Of a DNA stretch of 64,000 nucleotides, positions 28,401-37,659 are shown piece by piece. Each line of letters starts with the position of its first letter. The first letter of the stretch is position 1. This DNA is from Owenia fusiformis (taxonomy: Eukaryota; Annelida; Polychaeta; Sabellida; Oweniidae). The position numbers were made by a program, and so were the translations under genes. The notes below the pieces were generated by a model, which saw nothing but the letters and a program-made list of their open reading frames with translations, was not told the origin of the DNA and did not search any database. The stretch spans positions 8,561,730 to 8,625,729 of the forward strand of contig CAIIXF020000007.1 in assembly GCA_903813345.2 (NCBI GenBank). Reading direction: 5' to 3'.

Positions 28401-28616
28401 CCTAGGCCTAACAGAACATTCTCTGTCTCTACAAATCAGAAAGCACATGTATTATTCATTATTTGGGGCATGCTAGACTATGTTAAAACTATAGTTCCTA
28501 GAATACACAAAATCTAAGTTTTCAAATTTTTGATGATACCATTTTGTCTTACCTTGGTCAGCAGTAAAGCTGTCTGGTGGCACCTTTACATACAGACTTA
28601 TGGTTTCTGCGGTCAT
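19429..28616 (-). CDS. SMS: Spermine synthase, complete, nine coding exons
   Basis: Spermine synthase transfers an aminopropyl group from decarboxylated S-adenosylmethionine to spermidine in the cytosol. Exons in transcript order: 28616-28553, 28428-28305, 27152-27062, 26724-26660, 26273-26095, 24958-24714, 23283-23172, 21492-21407 and 19551-19429. All join in phase to 362 residues, against 366 in human SMS. The N-terminal part matches the SMS-specific domain (RIYSHGLVTFD). TPIKRGGPVWPY and NILIMHSKEHGN begin the catalytic half. GGGDGG at 204-209 is the cofactor-binding loop and D282 in VINDLTE corresponds to the second catalytic aspartate. The C-terminus ends VPSFYEVYPS, slightly shorter than in vertebrates. 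An AG (TTTAG) about 25 bases before the ATG suggests a 5' UTR exon further right. Introns host many repeats, and two of its donors are duplicated. Confidence 0.95.
19655..20240. repeat. 45-bp minisatellite in SMS intron 8
   Basis: About 13 units contain ACACTGCAATCACTTAGAAC, CAGCATCACTGTAATCAGAA and close variants, with a period of 42-45 bp. Because most units are multiples of three, the minus strand (the SMS sense strand) is open for 123 and 85 codons with a repeating SDAVLSDCSVFPSDY-like peptide. It sits inside an SMS intron with no matching exon edges, so I treat it as a repeat and not as a gene. Confidence 0.85.
20529..21098 (+). CDS. Intronless ORF, predicted coiled-coil protein, nested in SMS intron 8
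   Basis: A 189-codon frame runs from an ATG preceded by an in-frame TGA to a TAG, with AATAAA about 30 bases downstream. The first 80 residues are polar and acidic (DLDDDMHILSDENES). Residues 95-175 look helical with heptad-like hydrophobics (LKDRIQFLENDISSLRLQA and WRSIENEIYLELVIRKEEKH). No family is recognised and no signal peptide or membrane segment is seen. The composition is protein-like, unlike the repeat-driven frames nearby, and the frame lies antisense to spermine synthase. It could be a real single-exon gene, the last exon of a longer one, or a retrocopy. An upstream exon is possible but the in-frame stop rules out direct extension. Confidence 0.6.
   Translation: MNWEPSFSNVVTSSPLQEMSKGTIQQLTDTSKPSIINAERNQDTATNETSKESITQNNDLDDDMHILSDENESTRQYNTEKLQNTLDIGELIPCDLKDRIQFLENDISSLRLQACAASNDMADLGHRISKVGSTWRSIENEIYLELVIRKEEKHFENVLKDAVDIGNKLKLQGVRVTPLTLSETPKLEL
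21271..21400. mobile_element. 130-bp foldback MITE inserted in the SMS exon 8 splice donor
   Basis: The termini TACCCCCATAAATGTGGGGT and its inverse are flanked on both sides by ACTTACCC (21263-21270 and 21401-21408), an 8-bp target duplication. Read on the SMS strand that is GG|GTAAGT, the exon 8 donor itself. The arms are about 48 bp and the loop about 35 bp. The 8-bp duplication fits hAT-like elements, but the family is not otherwise recognised. Confidence 0.85.
21834..21992. mobile_element. Family B MITE copy
   Basis: It begins ACAGTGAAACCTGT and ends ACAGGTTTAACTGT, with inner AAACACCTGTTAGTAGAACA and GGTGTTCCACTT motifs shared with the copy at 13370. It lies in SMS intron 7. A short forward reading frame over it is incidental. 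Confidence 0.75.
23620..24040. repeat. 81-bp tandem array in SMS intron 6
   Basis: About five units contain CACCTCGTCTGAATAATAGC, CAATGACACCTCAGCACAAT and GACAACTCAACCCAAATGAC in fixed order. The units are nearly identical. It is a higher-order form of the short repeat that follows. Confidence 0.9.
24150..24640. repeat. 18-bp minisatellite in SMS intron 6
   Basis: About 27 units of AACTCAACCCAAATGACA with variants (CAATTGACA, AAATGGCACC and AAATGAAA). The variants recur in the same order, so blocks of several units were duplicated together. The 85-codon forward frame (NPNDNSTQM repeats) is a product of the 18-bp period. Confidence 0.9.
26738..26895 (+). repeat. Dispersed repeat family A copy
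   Basis: It opens with CATTAACATGTAAAATGTCA and closes with GGTGGTGAGTGGTGACATAA. It is the clearest full-length copy in the window, inside SMS intron 3. Confidence 0.7.
27281..27772. repeat. 490-bp foldback in SMS intron 2
   Basis: GGTCCATGTGCAGTATGGCA at the left pairs with its inverse at the right end, and similarity continues inward through GATTTTAGATGGTCATATTT and ATATGTTTTCTTTCAAGTGA. The arms are about 130 bp, slightly diverged, with a loop of about 240 bp. Confidence 0.85.
27960..28304. repeat. Degenerate 24-bp array beginning at the SMS exon 2 donor
   Basis: About 12-14 units are related to GATTCCTTACTTCACCA. On the SMS strand each would read about GGTGAAGTAAGGAATC, so the TAAGGAATC that follows the genuine donor (GCAG|GTAAGGAATC at 28304) recurs every 24 bases or so into the intron. 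The 61-codon forward frame over it is incidental. Confidence 0.7.
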
Positions 28617-28689
28617 CTTACTTCTTGGGGGCAATCTAAATCACAAACTAGAGGCACATTAAAAGACAACTATTTACCAGTATGACATA

Positions 28690-29010
28690 GCATACCACAC
28701 AATTCCATTTCATACCATTCCATACCATACCATACCATGCCATAACTTACCATACAACACCATACCATACCATACCTTACAATATAACACCATACCATAC
28801 CATTCTATACCACATCATACCATACCATGCCTTACAATATAACACCATTCCATTGTATATCAAACCATACCATGCCATACCTTACCATACAACACCATAC
28901 CATTCCATACAACACCATACCATATCATGCCTTATCATATAAAATACCATACCATTCCACATCACACCATATCATCCCACACCATTCCATACCATATCAT
29001 ACGGTACCAT
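28690..29010. repeat. Pentanucleotide (CCATA)n tract
   Basis: Long runs of CCATA with interspersed variants such as CCATT, ACACCATA and CATGCCTTACAATATA. It lies just upstream of the first coding exon of SMS, probably in its first intron or 5' flank. Confidence 0.9.
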
Positions 29011-29382
29011 AGACTACACAAAGTATACACAGCCTAATTCTAATTATTTTGGTTTGGATTAAATCCATCCAAACAATCATTTATTATCAAAGTCCTCTTT
29101 CAACTAAAAGACTATTGTAAATGCTACCAGGCAATTTTTTCCAATATATAACATTTTGACAAGACACGTCATAAACACTTAAATTTATTTTATGCTAAAC
29201 CTAAATATAAACCAGACTAAAAATGATTGATCAAGATAAAAAACAGATGAATCCATGATGATATATAAAATATTGGAATCTATAATTTCATGACATCATA
29301 AACAATACACAATCCATAATTAATCCAATACACAATACACAAATGAGCAACAAAAAGACAACAAATGCACAACAAAATAAAT

Positions 29383-30415
29383 AAGGCATTAACATGCAAA
29401 ATGTCACTACCTGCCATTTGTTAAGGATATCACACCGCATGTTTAACACCATCCATGAAAAAAAGTTAGAGACTATAACAATATGTCACTACCTGTGGAG
29501 GTGACATAAAAACAATCAATTCCAATTTGCACAATAAACTACAAAGCACAATCAATGCATCTCTTCATTCTTAATCATATTATATAATGTTTATTACCTG
29601 AATTGTTTGTTGAATCTTTATATTAGGCAATGGAATATGTAATTAATATGATCCAAGTTAGTCTCACTCTCTGCTATTATGTACTCCAGAACTTTATGAC
29701 GGAGCGTTTTTATATGTCTTTTGTACATGTATTTTGTTCATTGTTTTTGTTTATTAACACTTAATTTTGAATTTATTTCTCTGTTATAATTTTGCCCAAC
29801 TATACAAAGCCAGCTGGTTTCCCAGACACTATGTGACAAATTATAAATTCAGATTTCTGGTAACATAAAACATACTACAATACAAATGACACTTGAATTT
29901 TAACAGATATTTCGGGAGAAATCTGGAAATATTTTAATGACCTAAATCCAATTGCTGAGTTAATGAGTACATCTTTTATTACCAAAGTTAATTGATGTTA
30001 ATTTAATTTCAACATAAGTGAAACAAAAACAAAACAATAAATAAACAATGAAATCCCCTCGTGAAAACTTCACAAGGGCTCAATATTAGTCAATCTTGTC
30101 CTACAATATAACAAGGCATTAACATACAAAATGTTACCACCTGCCATTTGTTATAGATGCCAAACTCCAAATGCTGAACACCATCCACAAAAAGTTGGAA
30201 AATATAACAATATGTCACAATTTTTGGTGGTGATAGAGTAAAACCTGTCTTAGTGAACACCTCTCTCTAATGAACACCTGTGTTAAGCAAACACCACGTC
30301 AAGACACATTTTACATTGCCTTCTGTCTAAAATCCCCTCTCTGTTGTAAACACCTACATAGAGTGAACACCTTTTTGTGCCTCCATAGGTGTTCACTATA
30401 TACAGGTTTTACTGT
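29383..30415. repeat. Cluster of family A copies and one family B MITE
   Basis: Family A copies lie at 29383-29515 and 30112-30237. A family B element at 30236-30415 starts AGTAAAACCTGT and ends ACAGGTTTTACTGT, abutting the end of the second family A copy. No exon is seen here. Confidence 0.6.
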
Positions 30416-32369
30416 ACTTACCTTTCAGATTGCCCCCTCCCCCTTCCAAGAAATTAAAATAGAACATTTGTTGATTTTTTCAAATTAAGAGTCCCAATTT
30501 TAATGCTAACAAAATGTGATGTACTATTACCTTTTCTTTTAACCTAATTCCAATCAGTATCTCACGTATTGATATTTTGACTTTGTCCGTCATTACATCT
30601 AGATCATCTATACATAGTATTTTTCTGAAGCAGTCACAAGCAAATCACAAGACATAAGTTCATAGAAATCATCTGTAATCTGTCAACATAAGAAGTCAAA
30701 TATTATTTTAACCTTTGACCAAAAGAAGGATTGACTTAGATTGTGATTTGAACTGTACTAGATAGTTTTAATTCATCAAATTCTATTATTACCACCTTGC
30801 CAGGCCAGTTCGGGGGGTTTTAGTGCTAGCCTTCGGCCCTTGGTCCAATATTTCACTAAATAGCCCTTCGAAATAATGTTATTGTACTATTATTTGGCAT
30901 TGGTATAAATATGAAGACTCCATCATTTTGAACAAACTAACCAATCTAAATCTCTGTAGGTCTTTAAATCCCATTGTTTTTGTTTAAGAGATGCTAAGAG
31001 ATAAATAGGGCAATTGACTCTTCCCTAAAATACAAGTGAAATTAAGTGTGCAAGTATAAATAAAATGTTATATTTGCATTACTTGCATTCAGGCCTTTCA
31101 AAAAAGCTATCAATACATCGACTTCATTCTTAAGATGTTTTTTTAAAGTGATAATCATGAATCACAGAGACAATTAATGTTCTTAATGCATCCCATATCA
31201 CAACTATTCCCAGGGATTTAAAAAATTATTTACAAATTACTTTTATTTTAAAATTTACTTGCACTTTCTTTGGAGAATCATAATAATAATCAAGAATCAA
31301 AAAGACCATAATGTTTTTATGTGAATGTCATTAAATTAAAGCAGATATGAAATGGTATTTTTAACCTAAAGGAATCAATATAATTTTTTGATAGATGTAT
31401 TTGGACATGTTTTCTAATCAGTAGTGTGAAAACTATTGCACTCTAACGATCGTTATAGCTGCTTAATAAGCAATATTCGAATTGGTTGTGACGTTATTGG
31501 CCCCCACGTGATCTCTCACTGGCCCCCACGTGGCCCGTTTTGGTCCATTAGATCATGACGTCATAATGCCAAAATGTTTTGTTATTTGTTTACACAACAA
31601 TCCTATGGTTGCCGTGACGTTGTGATTACTATGGAACCAATAAACCAAAGCTATAATTTGTATATGACGTTACTAATCACGTGGGGGCCAATTTGATTTA
31701 TCAGTTAGTTTTATTTTGTTATCTATTACCGTTAGCAGTTATGTATTATTTATTTTATAATGGCTATCGCAAGAACTCTACGGTGGGCTTACAACAGAGA
31801 AAACAGCATTTTTGTAGCTGCAAGTTGAGAAAAGCTATTTCAGTTGTCCTTTAAAGCAAATATTTCATTTAATGAGATTTTCATTATGCATTGCATTCCT
31901 ATGGTAAAGTGGGCAAGTATATAAATAAATTTTTCAATCTATTACATCATAATCAAACGTATAAATTCTGACATCAACCAATCAAAATACTGTGATTCCA
32001 GCAATAATGAGCTTCTGAAATAATACATAGCAGATTTTCTTGTTTATATTTTGTTGTTATGGGAACATATATTTGAGTTCCATTATATATCTCACCAATG
32101 ATGCCATAGATATTACTTGTTTTAAATAGCAACAGTTACTATAAACACATGAACAAAGAAATGACATCACAATGTCCCAAGAAGTTAAAAAATTCAATTC
32201 ATATTTGTGATGTCACCAACAGTGTTTATGACATCACAGCCCATGTTTATGATGTCACAATATTTGTGGTTGCCATGATACACATATTCAGAAAGTTTTG
32301 AACATTCTACAAGCTTGTTGACAAGCTCCTACAATCTATTTTTGAGAAGAAAAATACAAACAAGGAAAG
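30416..32369. other. Intergenic region between divergent genes
   Basis: No coding exon is supported. It separates the minus-strand spermine synthase from the plus-strand genes starting at 32370, so promoters for both sides probably lie here. The motif cluster at 31440-31690 is the only sequence that stands out. The rest is AT-rich spacer. Confidence 0.5.
31440..31690. promoter_or_regulatory. Cluster of CACGTG and CRE-like motifs
   Basis: GGCCCCCACGTG occurs at about 31499 and 31521 and inverted (CACGTGGGGGCC) at about 31678. A full palindromic CRE (TGACGTCA) sits near 31557, and TGACGTTA/TGACGTTG half-sites lie near 31487, 31616 and 31665. CACGTG is the core bound by Myc/Max- and USF-type bHLH factors, TGACGTCA by CREB/ATF. 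The segment is less AT-rich than its surroundings. It could be a promoter shared by the divergent genes, or a repeat that happens to hold these motifs; no transcription start is visible. Confidence 0.4.
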
Positions 32370-32979
32370 ATGATTCTAACTGGAGTATTTGCGATATTGA
32401 ACATTGTTCAAACAGTGCTGACAACAAATGCTAATGAAAGGAACAAACCAAGAGGTAATCTAGCTAGGCTTATACATAAAGAAAACACCAATAATGGAAA
32501 TATAAAAAGTGAAGACGCAAGTTTTCTAAAATTAACCAGCCATTAACAATTTGCAAAGTTAAGAATTCATAAAATCCATTGTTCTCTAACTGTGACGTCA
32601 TTATATCCATGGTTACAAAAATTGATTTACGAATTCATAACTTTACAAAAATTCTGTTAATGGGCCCCAGATCTTCTTAAGATATAACATTCCCTGTATA
32701 TACATTCATAAATTCAATAGTCTTGAATATTACCATAAAGAATTGCCTTATTCTTGTTTTTCAGAAGGAACACCATGTGACCAACCTGTATTCATAAATT
32801 CGAAAATTGCTCAACAGATTGAGATGATAAAGAAGAAACAATCATTAGGATTGTCATGGGCTTTAGAAGACGCCACTAAGGGAATATCATCAAGATGTAT
32901 GCCAAAGAAGGCTAAAGTACCACCAAAATCATGGTACACTATATGTATAGAATATGAGGGACCTGATGCCATTGAATGA
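32370..32979 (+). CDS. Small secreted protein, 99 residues, unknown family
   Basis: Two exons, 32370-32454 and 32765-32979, join in phase with a good donor (GAG|GTAATC) and acceptor (TTTTTCAG). The first 21 residues (MILTGVFAILNIVQTVLTTNA) form a signal peptide, with cleavage likely near NA|NE. The mature part has three cysteines (PCDQP, SRCMPKK and YTICIEYE) and a basic KKAKVPPKSWY stretch, ending EGPDAIE. An odd cysteine number suggests a dimer or one free thiol. I do not recognise the family. The ATG is the first in the frame and precedes a strong hydrophobic run. The next gene starts 876 bases downstream. Confidence 0.65.
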
Positions 32980-33854
32980 TTGCCTCTGATGTTGGACTGT
33001 GTAGAAACATTGTTCCTGTTAACAATCAGGGAAATGTGGTCTTTCCTTTGCATGCAGTAGTTACACTTTGGTATTTATTCCATGATACTGTCATTATTAA
33101 AGATTACCGAAATAAAGGACTCAAAATAAATACTAAAAGATTGTGTTTCTTTTTCTGCTATTGTTCAGTTTGTCTTCCAAACATAATTTCTGAATACCAT
33201 ATCAACTTTGTACAAAGATCTACAAAAGCACTAAAGCTTAATTTACATCATGAGAAATTCACTATTTCAGAACAAAACTCAACCATCGGTGAATTTTAGC
33301 AAATATATGTTAAGAAAATTAGAAACAGCATCTCTCAGGACATGCAGTATGAGCAAATCCAACGGAAGGAAGAACTAAAAAACAAAAGCTAAATTTCCAT
33401 CATTCTGTACAGTATTTCCAATGATAATAGTGCATAAATGTCAATAAAATAAAAAAAATGGATTGTGAAGAGTTTGAAGATTTCAATCTTGCACGATTGA
33501 CAATATTTCAATGAAGTTCACCTTTACCTTAAATAATTAAATGGAGTAAACTATATGTAACCATGAGTTTCAGTGCCTCTAGTGAAACTACTCACATGTA
33601 AGATTAAGAATAGGTAGTGACCAAATTCATCTGTTCCCCTAGTAGTTGGGCTAGTCTGTTATTCTATGTATCCTTATATGTGTAGTTTATGATTGTATGT
33701 CTGTTTTACAAACATCTAAACATAAGACATAAACACATAGATAAACTTCATATATACATATGTGAAGGTCATTGCAAACTCTACATAACACAAGATAACC
33801 CACTATGCTAACAAAACAATAGTATATCTAACAGTAGCCTTCCAGTATAACACA

Positions 33855-35881
33855 ATGGCAGTGCCACAAAACACATTACAAGAGAAGATCTTACAGACGT
33901 TAGCTCAACAAGATGGTGTGTTGTTTGCAAGGAGAGCTATTGTACACCGTGGTGGATATAATGGAAGGAACATCCTAGGAAAGAACAGTAGTTTTAAGCC
34001 AGAATGTGTAGATGATAGAGGTTATGTTCCCGTAGAGTGGTGGGTCATGTCAAACACAACAGCCGAGAACACAATACCAAAAGAAAATGAGGGTGAGTAC
34101 AATCTGAAAGCACAATCATATTTAGATTGTGCTATATGAAATGTATTTTTATTGAGCCTGGACTTTCTAACTTTGGAGTGATTATAAGTGCCTTCGATCA
34201 CATAAAGTCCTACACTCTAACCATCCATAAATTTAAAAACATGATTGTGTCAAAGATGCAACATCTTGATAGATATCTCCATATTTTATTTTCAATGTGA
34301 TAAAATACAAAATTTAAGGGTATATACAATATTGCCAAATAACATACTTATAACATAGGGGGAGGGGTCTGGGTTCATAAGACAAGGTATGAGAGCGAGG
34401 AGCCTCTATTGGATAAGGTATGACAAGACCCTCAATACATTCTGGAAGTTCATGTGCTTATACATGTACAGACTTTTGATTATTTTCTTCATAGGTTTGA
34501 CAAAACTACTAATTGATGAAGAGGAGATTTTTCTGACTGATGCCCTAGCTGTTGCTGAGCAACAGTTGTTTGGTTGTTATGGCAACAAGTGGCCATTGGT
34601 TAAAGTTTTGGACATTGGAGGAGATCTGGTGGAGACATCTTTTGGGACTAAAGAGGTGCCACCTATCCCATGCCATGTTCACGCAGGTAAGACATATATT
34701 AATGTTAATACTAATACTAATTCAGGATAGAACAATTAAATTCTACTTAGAACCAATTAGCATTTAGTTCTGAGTTTGACCTCACAATTAACCACTGTAT
34801 TCCATTTATTGATGAACTTGTAGGTGAGTTCAAAGATGGAAGATGTTGCATGGAGGATGGTAAATTAGAGGCTTACTTCATGTTACCAGTAGACTGTCCA
34901 CCTTACAATATATACTTAGAAAAGGTATTGTCACATAATATACTGACACTGTAAAAAAGAAATTAAAGTTATTTTATCTTACAATATAATGTATACTTGG
35001 AGAAAGTATTTTGCCTTGTAACACATACCAAAACAAAGTATTTCTAAAGTTAAGACCAAGATAATTCGTAAGAAAATTCTGATTGGGTCTGACTGTAGTT
35101 TGGTTCCAAAAGTCCTTGCTCCCCAGGTTTCAAACAACATGTGGAGACATGGATTCAGAAATGGATTTTCATGTATAAACATTTCCAGGTTATTACAAGA
35201 CTTGGCTTGAAGCCCCAATGTAGCAAAGAGGACCTTGTGAAGGCAATGAAACAGTTTGGTTTTGACGACTCTTGCTACACCTTACTGAGAAGCTACCAGG
35301 TTCAGCCTTACGATTGCTGGACAATTAAACCGGGCATGGTGCACTCACCTGGGCCTTGGCCAACCTTAGAGGTGCAAAGACCCCAGGATGATGCAAACCA
35401 TTTAGCATGGGTACTCGGCTATGTTGAACCAGACCAGATTAAGCGATCAACAAAAAAGTCCCAGGAACAGTTGAGAGGTGTGCCAGATGAACAAGGTCTG
35501 CTAGATCACATGGTTGATTTTGATGGTTCAAGGGATCCAGAATTTGAAAGCAGATGGCGCCATAAGTGTCTTGAAATCTCATCTGGTAAATGGGGGCGAC
35601 ACTTTCAAATATTTTTTGGAGAGTTTTATGGAGAAGGAATGGAGATCAATTCAAATTCTCATTGGGTTCGGGAATTAGATGAACGACCATATATGGCAAT
35701 TGTATGGAGTGGAAGCGGGAAAATTCAAGGCAAGTTGGTAAGTGCAGAAATTGATGGCACTCAAGAAATACTAGTGACACCTGGTACAAAAGTGACAATT
35801 GAGAATACAGATGCCGTGAATAAACTGTTGGTTTATGCAGTTTTCCCAATCAGAAAAGATGCAACAAACAGCTTAAACTAA
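33855..35881 (+). CDS. Cupin protein, class I mannose-6-phosphate isomerase-like
   Basis: Exons 33855-34092, 34495-34686, 34824-34924 and 35189-35881 join in phase to 407 residues. The metal-ligand set typical of this cupin group is visible: H140 and H142 in PCHVHAGEF, E159 in GKLEAYF and H229 in PGMVHSPGPWP. A second beta-rich domain ends the protein (DERPYMAIVWSGSGKIQG to VYAVFPIRK). No signal peptide or organelle signal is clear. I infer a cytosolic metal-dependent sugar-phosphate isomerase or a relative; the exact substrate cannot be read, and the sequence is closer to bacterial-type cupins than to canonical animal MPI as I recall them. AATAAA near 36411 could be the poly(A) signal. The last exon is tandemly duplicated downstream. 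Confidence 0.85.
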
Positions 35882-37652
35882 TTAATGATGAAACATGTGA
35901 TTACCATCAACATTATGCTTCAAATTTTGTTGAATATTTGAAATTATTGAGAATAATAGAATAACTATTGTTAGGGTCTCTTTAATTGTAAAAATGTTGA
36001 TAGAATACTCTTGTACACTTTTAAGTTGATACCCTAGCCCTTATTTTCCATGGTTTAGTCTGAGTGTAAAATATAAAAATTTGTCAACCAATGTGAAATA
36101 TATAGGAATATTACTGGCAGTTTGGTTAATATGATTTTACTGTCAATGGGCAATGATAAAAATTCCCTTTTGTTTCAATGGATCTTTTCCACTTTGCTCA
36201 AAAATCCAAGATATATAATAATAGCCACCATGAAAGTACTAATTTACCCAGCATGCCATAAACCTAATCAGATATTGTCAAAAAAAAAAAAATTATTATT
36301 ATCTGTAAAAATTTCAATTTGAATGGATGAGCAGTTATCCTGGCTGCACAGACGCATGCATGTCCAACATCACCAGATGACAATATAAAACTTGACAATA
36401 TAAAAAGTGCAATAAAGTCTAACATATTTAATAACAATGTAAAAACAAACTATGATATAAATGTAAGATCATATATTATACCCTTCCTTTTATTCCCTTA
36501 TAAATTATGAAAATACATCATCCAAAAATAGATGAATCTAAGGATACAGCTTTTATAACTCATTCTCTGCTTATTGCTGGGATTTGACGTCCTTATCACA
36601 GTTTGCACATAAAATATTGCTTCAAAATGATATGTATCACAACATCTTCACGATTTACAATATGGGTCATTTCAAAATATCAAATACATTCATCCACATT
36701 ATTTGGACTGATCTATCATAAATGGCATTATAATAATTTTTAATCAATTTAAAACCAAACAATTCTTTTTCACATTTTCAAGTATTGCAGAGATTCAACA
36801 ATATTGATAGTTTCTAAAAACATAAGAAGTCTAAACCATTGAACACTTAGCAACAATATCATAAAAATAATGTTAGACAGTGAATTCTATAGTAACATGC
36901 ACTTTAGAGTTCAAATGCACTCATAGACTAAGGAAATAGATACCTTTGCAGGTACTTCTATATGAATAATTTGATATGTAAAATCCTCTCAAATCACATG
37001 ATGCAAATACTCGTATAAATACTTTTCTTAAATACCTAGATTTCCCATAAATAGTCACTCAAAGCACACAAAAAAGAAAGCAGCAACTATGAAAGCATCA
37101 ATCAAATAATTATTATCTTATTTGCGTAAATTCAATTGCATATTATGTGAGATACAGTTTGATCACCATTGGTATATGGAGCTTTCACATTGGACCTAAT
37201 GGCTTGTTGCCATGACGGCAGGATAAGCATTGACAGGATCTAATTGGCCCGTCAAGATTGGAGCTTTATTGTGAATTCAAAATGTAAAACAAAGTCGATC
37301 AATCTTCAAAGGATCGGACCTAAATTTTGATATCCGATTTCAAATCTGAAAGTGATTTACTATAAATTATTATTATGAACATAATATCAAGTTGGTTTAA
37401 CAATGCTAGATATCAGAGAACCATATACCAAGGGTGTTCACACTGAAATATGATTTGAGTATACTCAGGGACATAAACACCTATAAAATGACCATTTTAT
37501 AATATTTTTAAAAAATCTTAGTAATTGTGTCACTGGGGCCCATTTTTGGTACAATCATACTTGTGATTTCTAGAAATTTTGTACTCTTAAATGGACAATG
37601 ACAGGTATGACAAGTACAACCTAATCAAAAATTACAAAAGTTGTTCCAAAAA
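35196..37652 (+). repeat. Tandem duplication, copy 1 (contains last exon of cupin gene)
   Basis: A segment of about 2.46 kb starts seven bases inside the last exon of the cupin gene and runs about 1.77 kb past its stop. The same sequence recurs immediately at 37660. The offset is 2464 at the left edge and 2465 at the right edge. The indels I noticed are an A run of 13 against 12 and one extra TA in copy 2. Confidence 0.95.
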
Positions 37653-37659
37653 GACAAGA

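Noticed and set aside
35646-35849. Minus-strand frame inside the cupin last exon (and its duplicate)
   Set aside because: It is a shadow of the conserved plus-strand coding exon.
37641-37659. A possible new N-terminus for the duplicated cupin exon
   Set aside because: The leftmost codon of that frame is TTG, not ATG, and no splice acceptor precedes the shared part.
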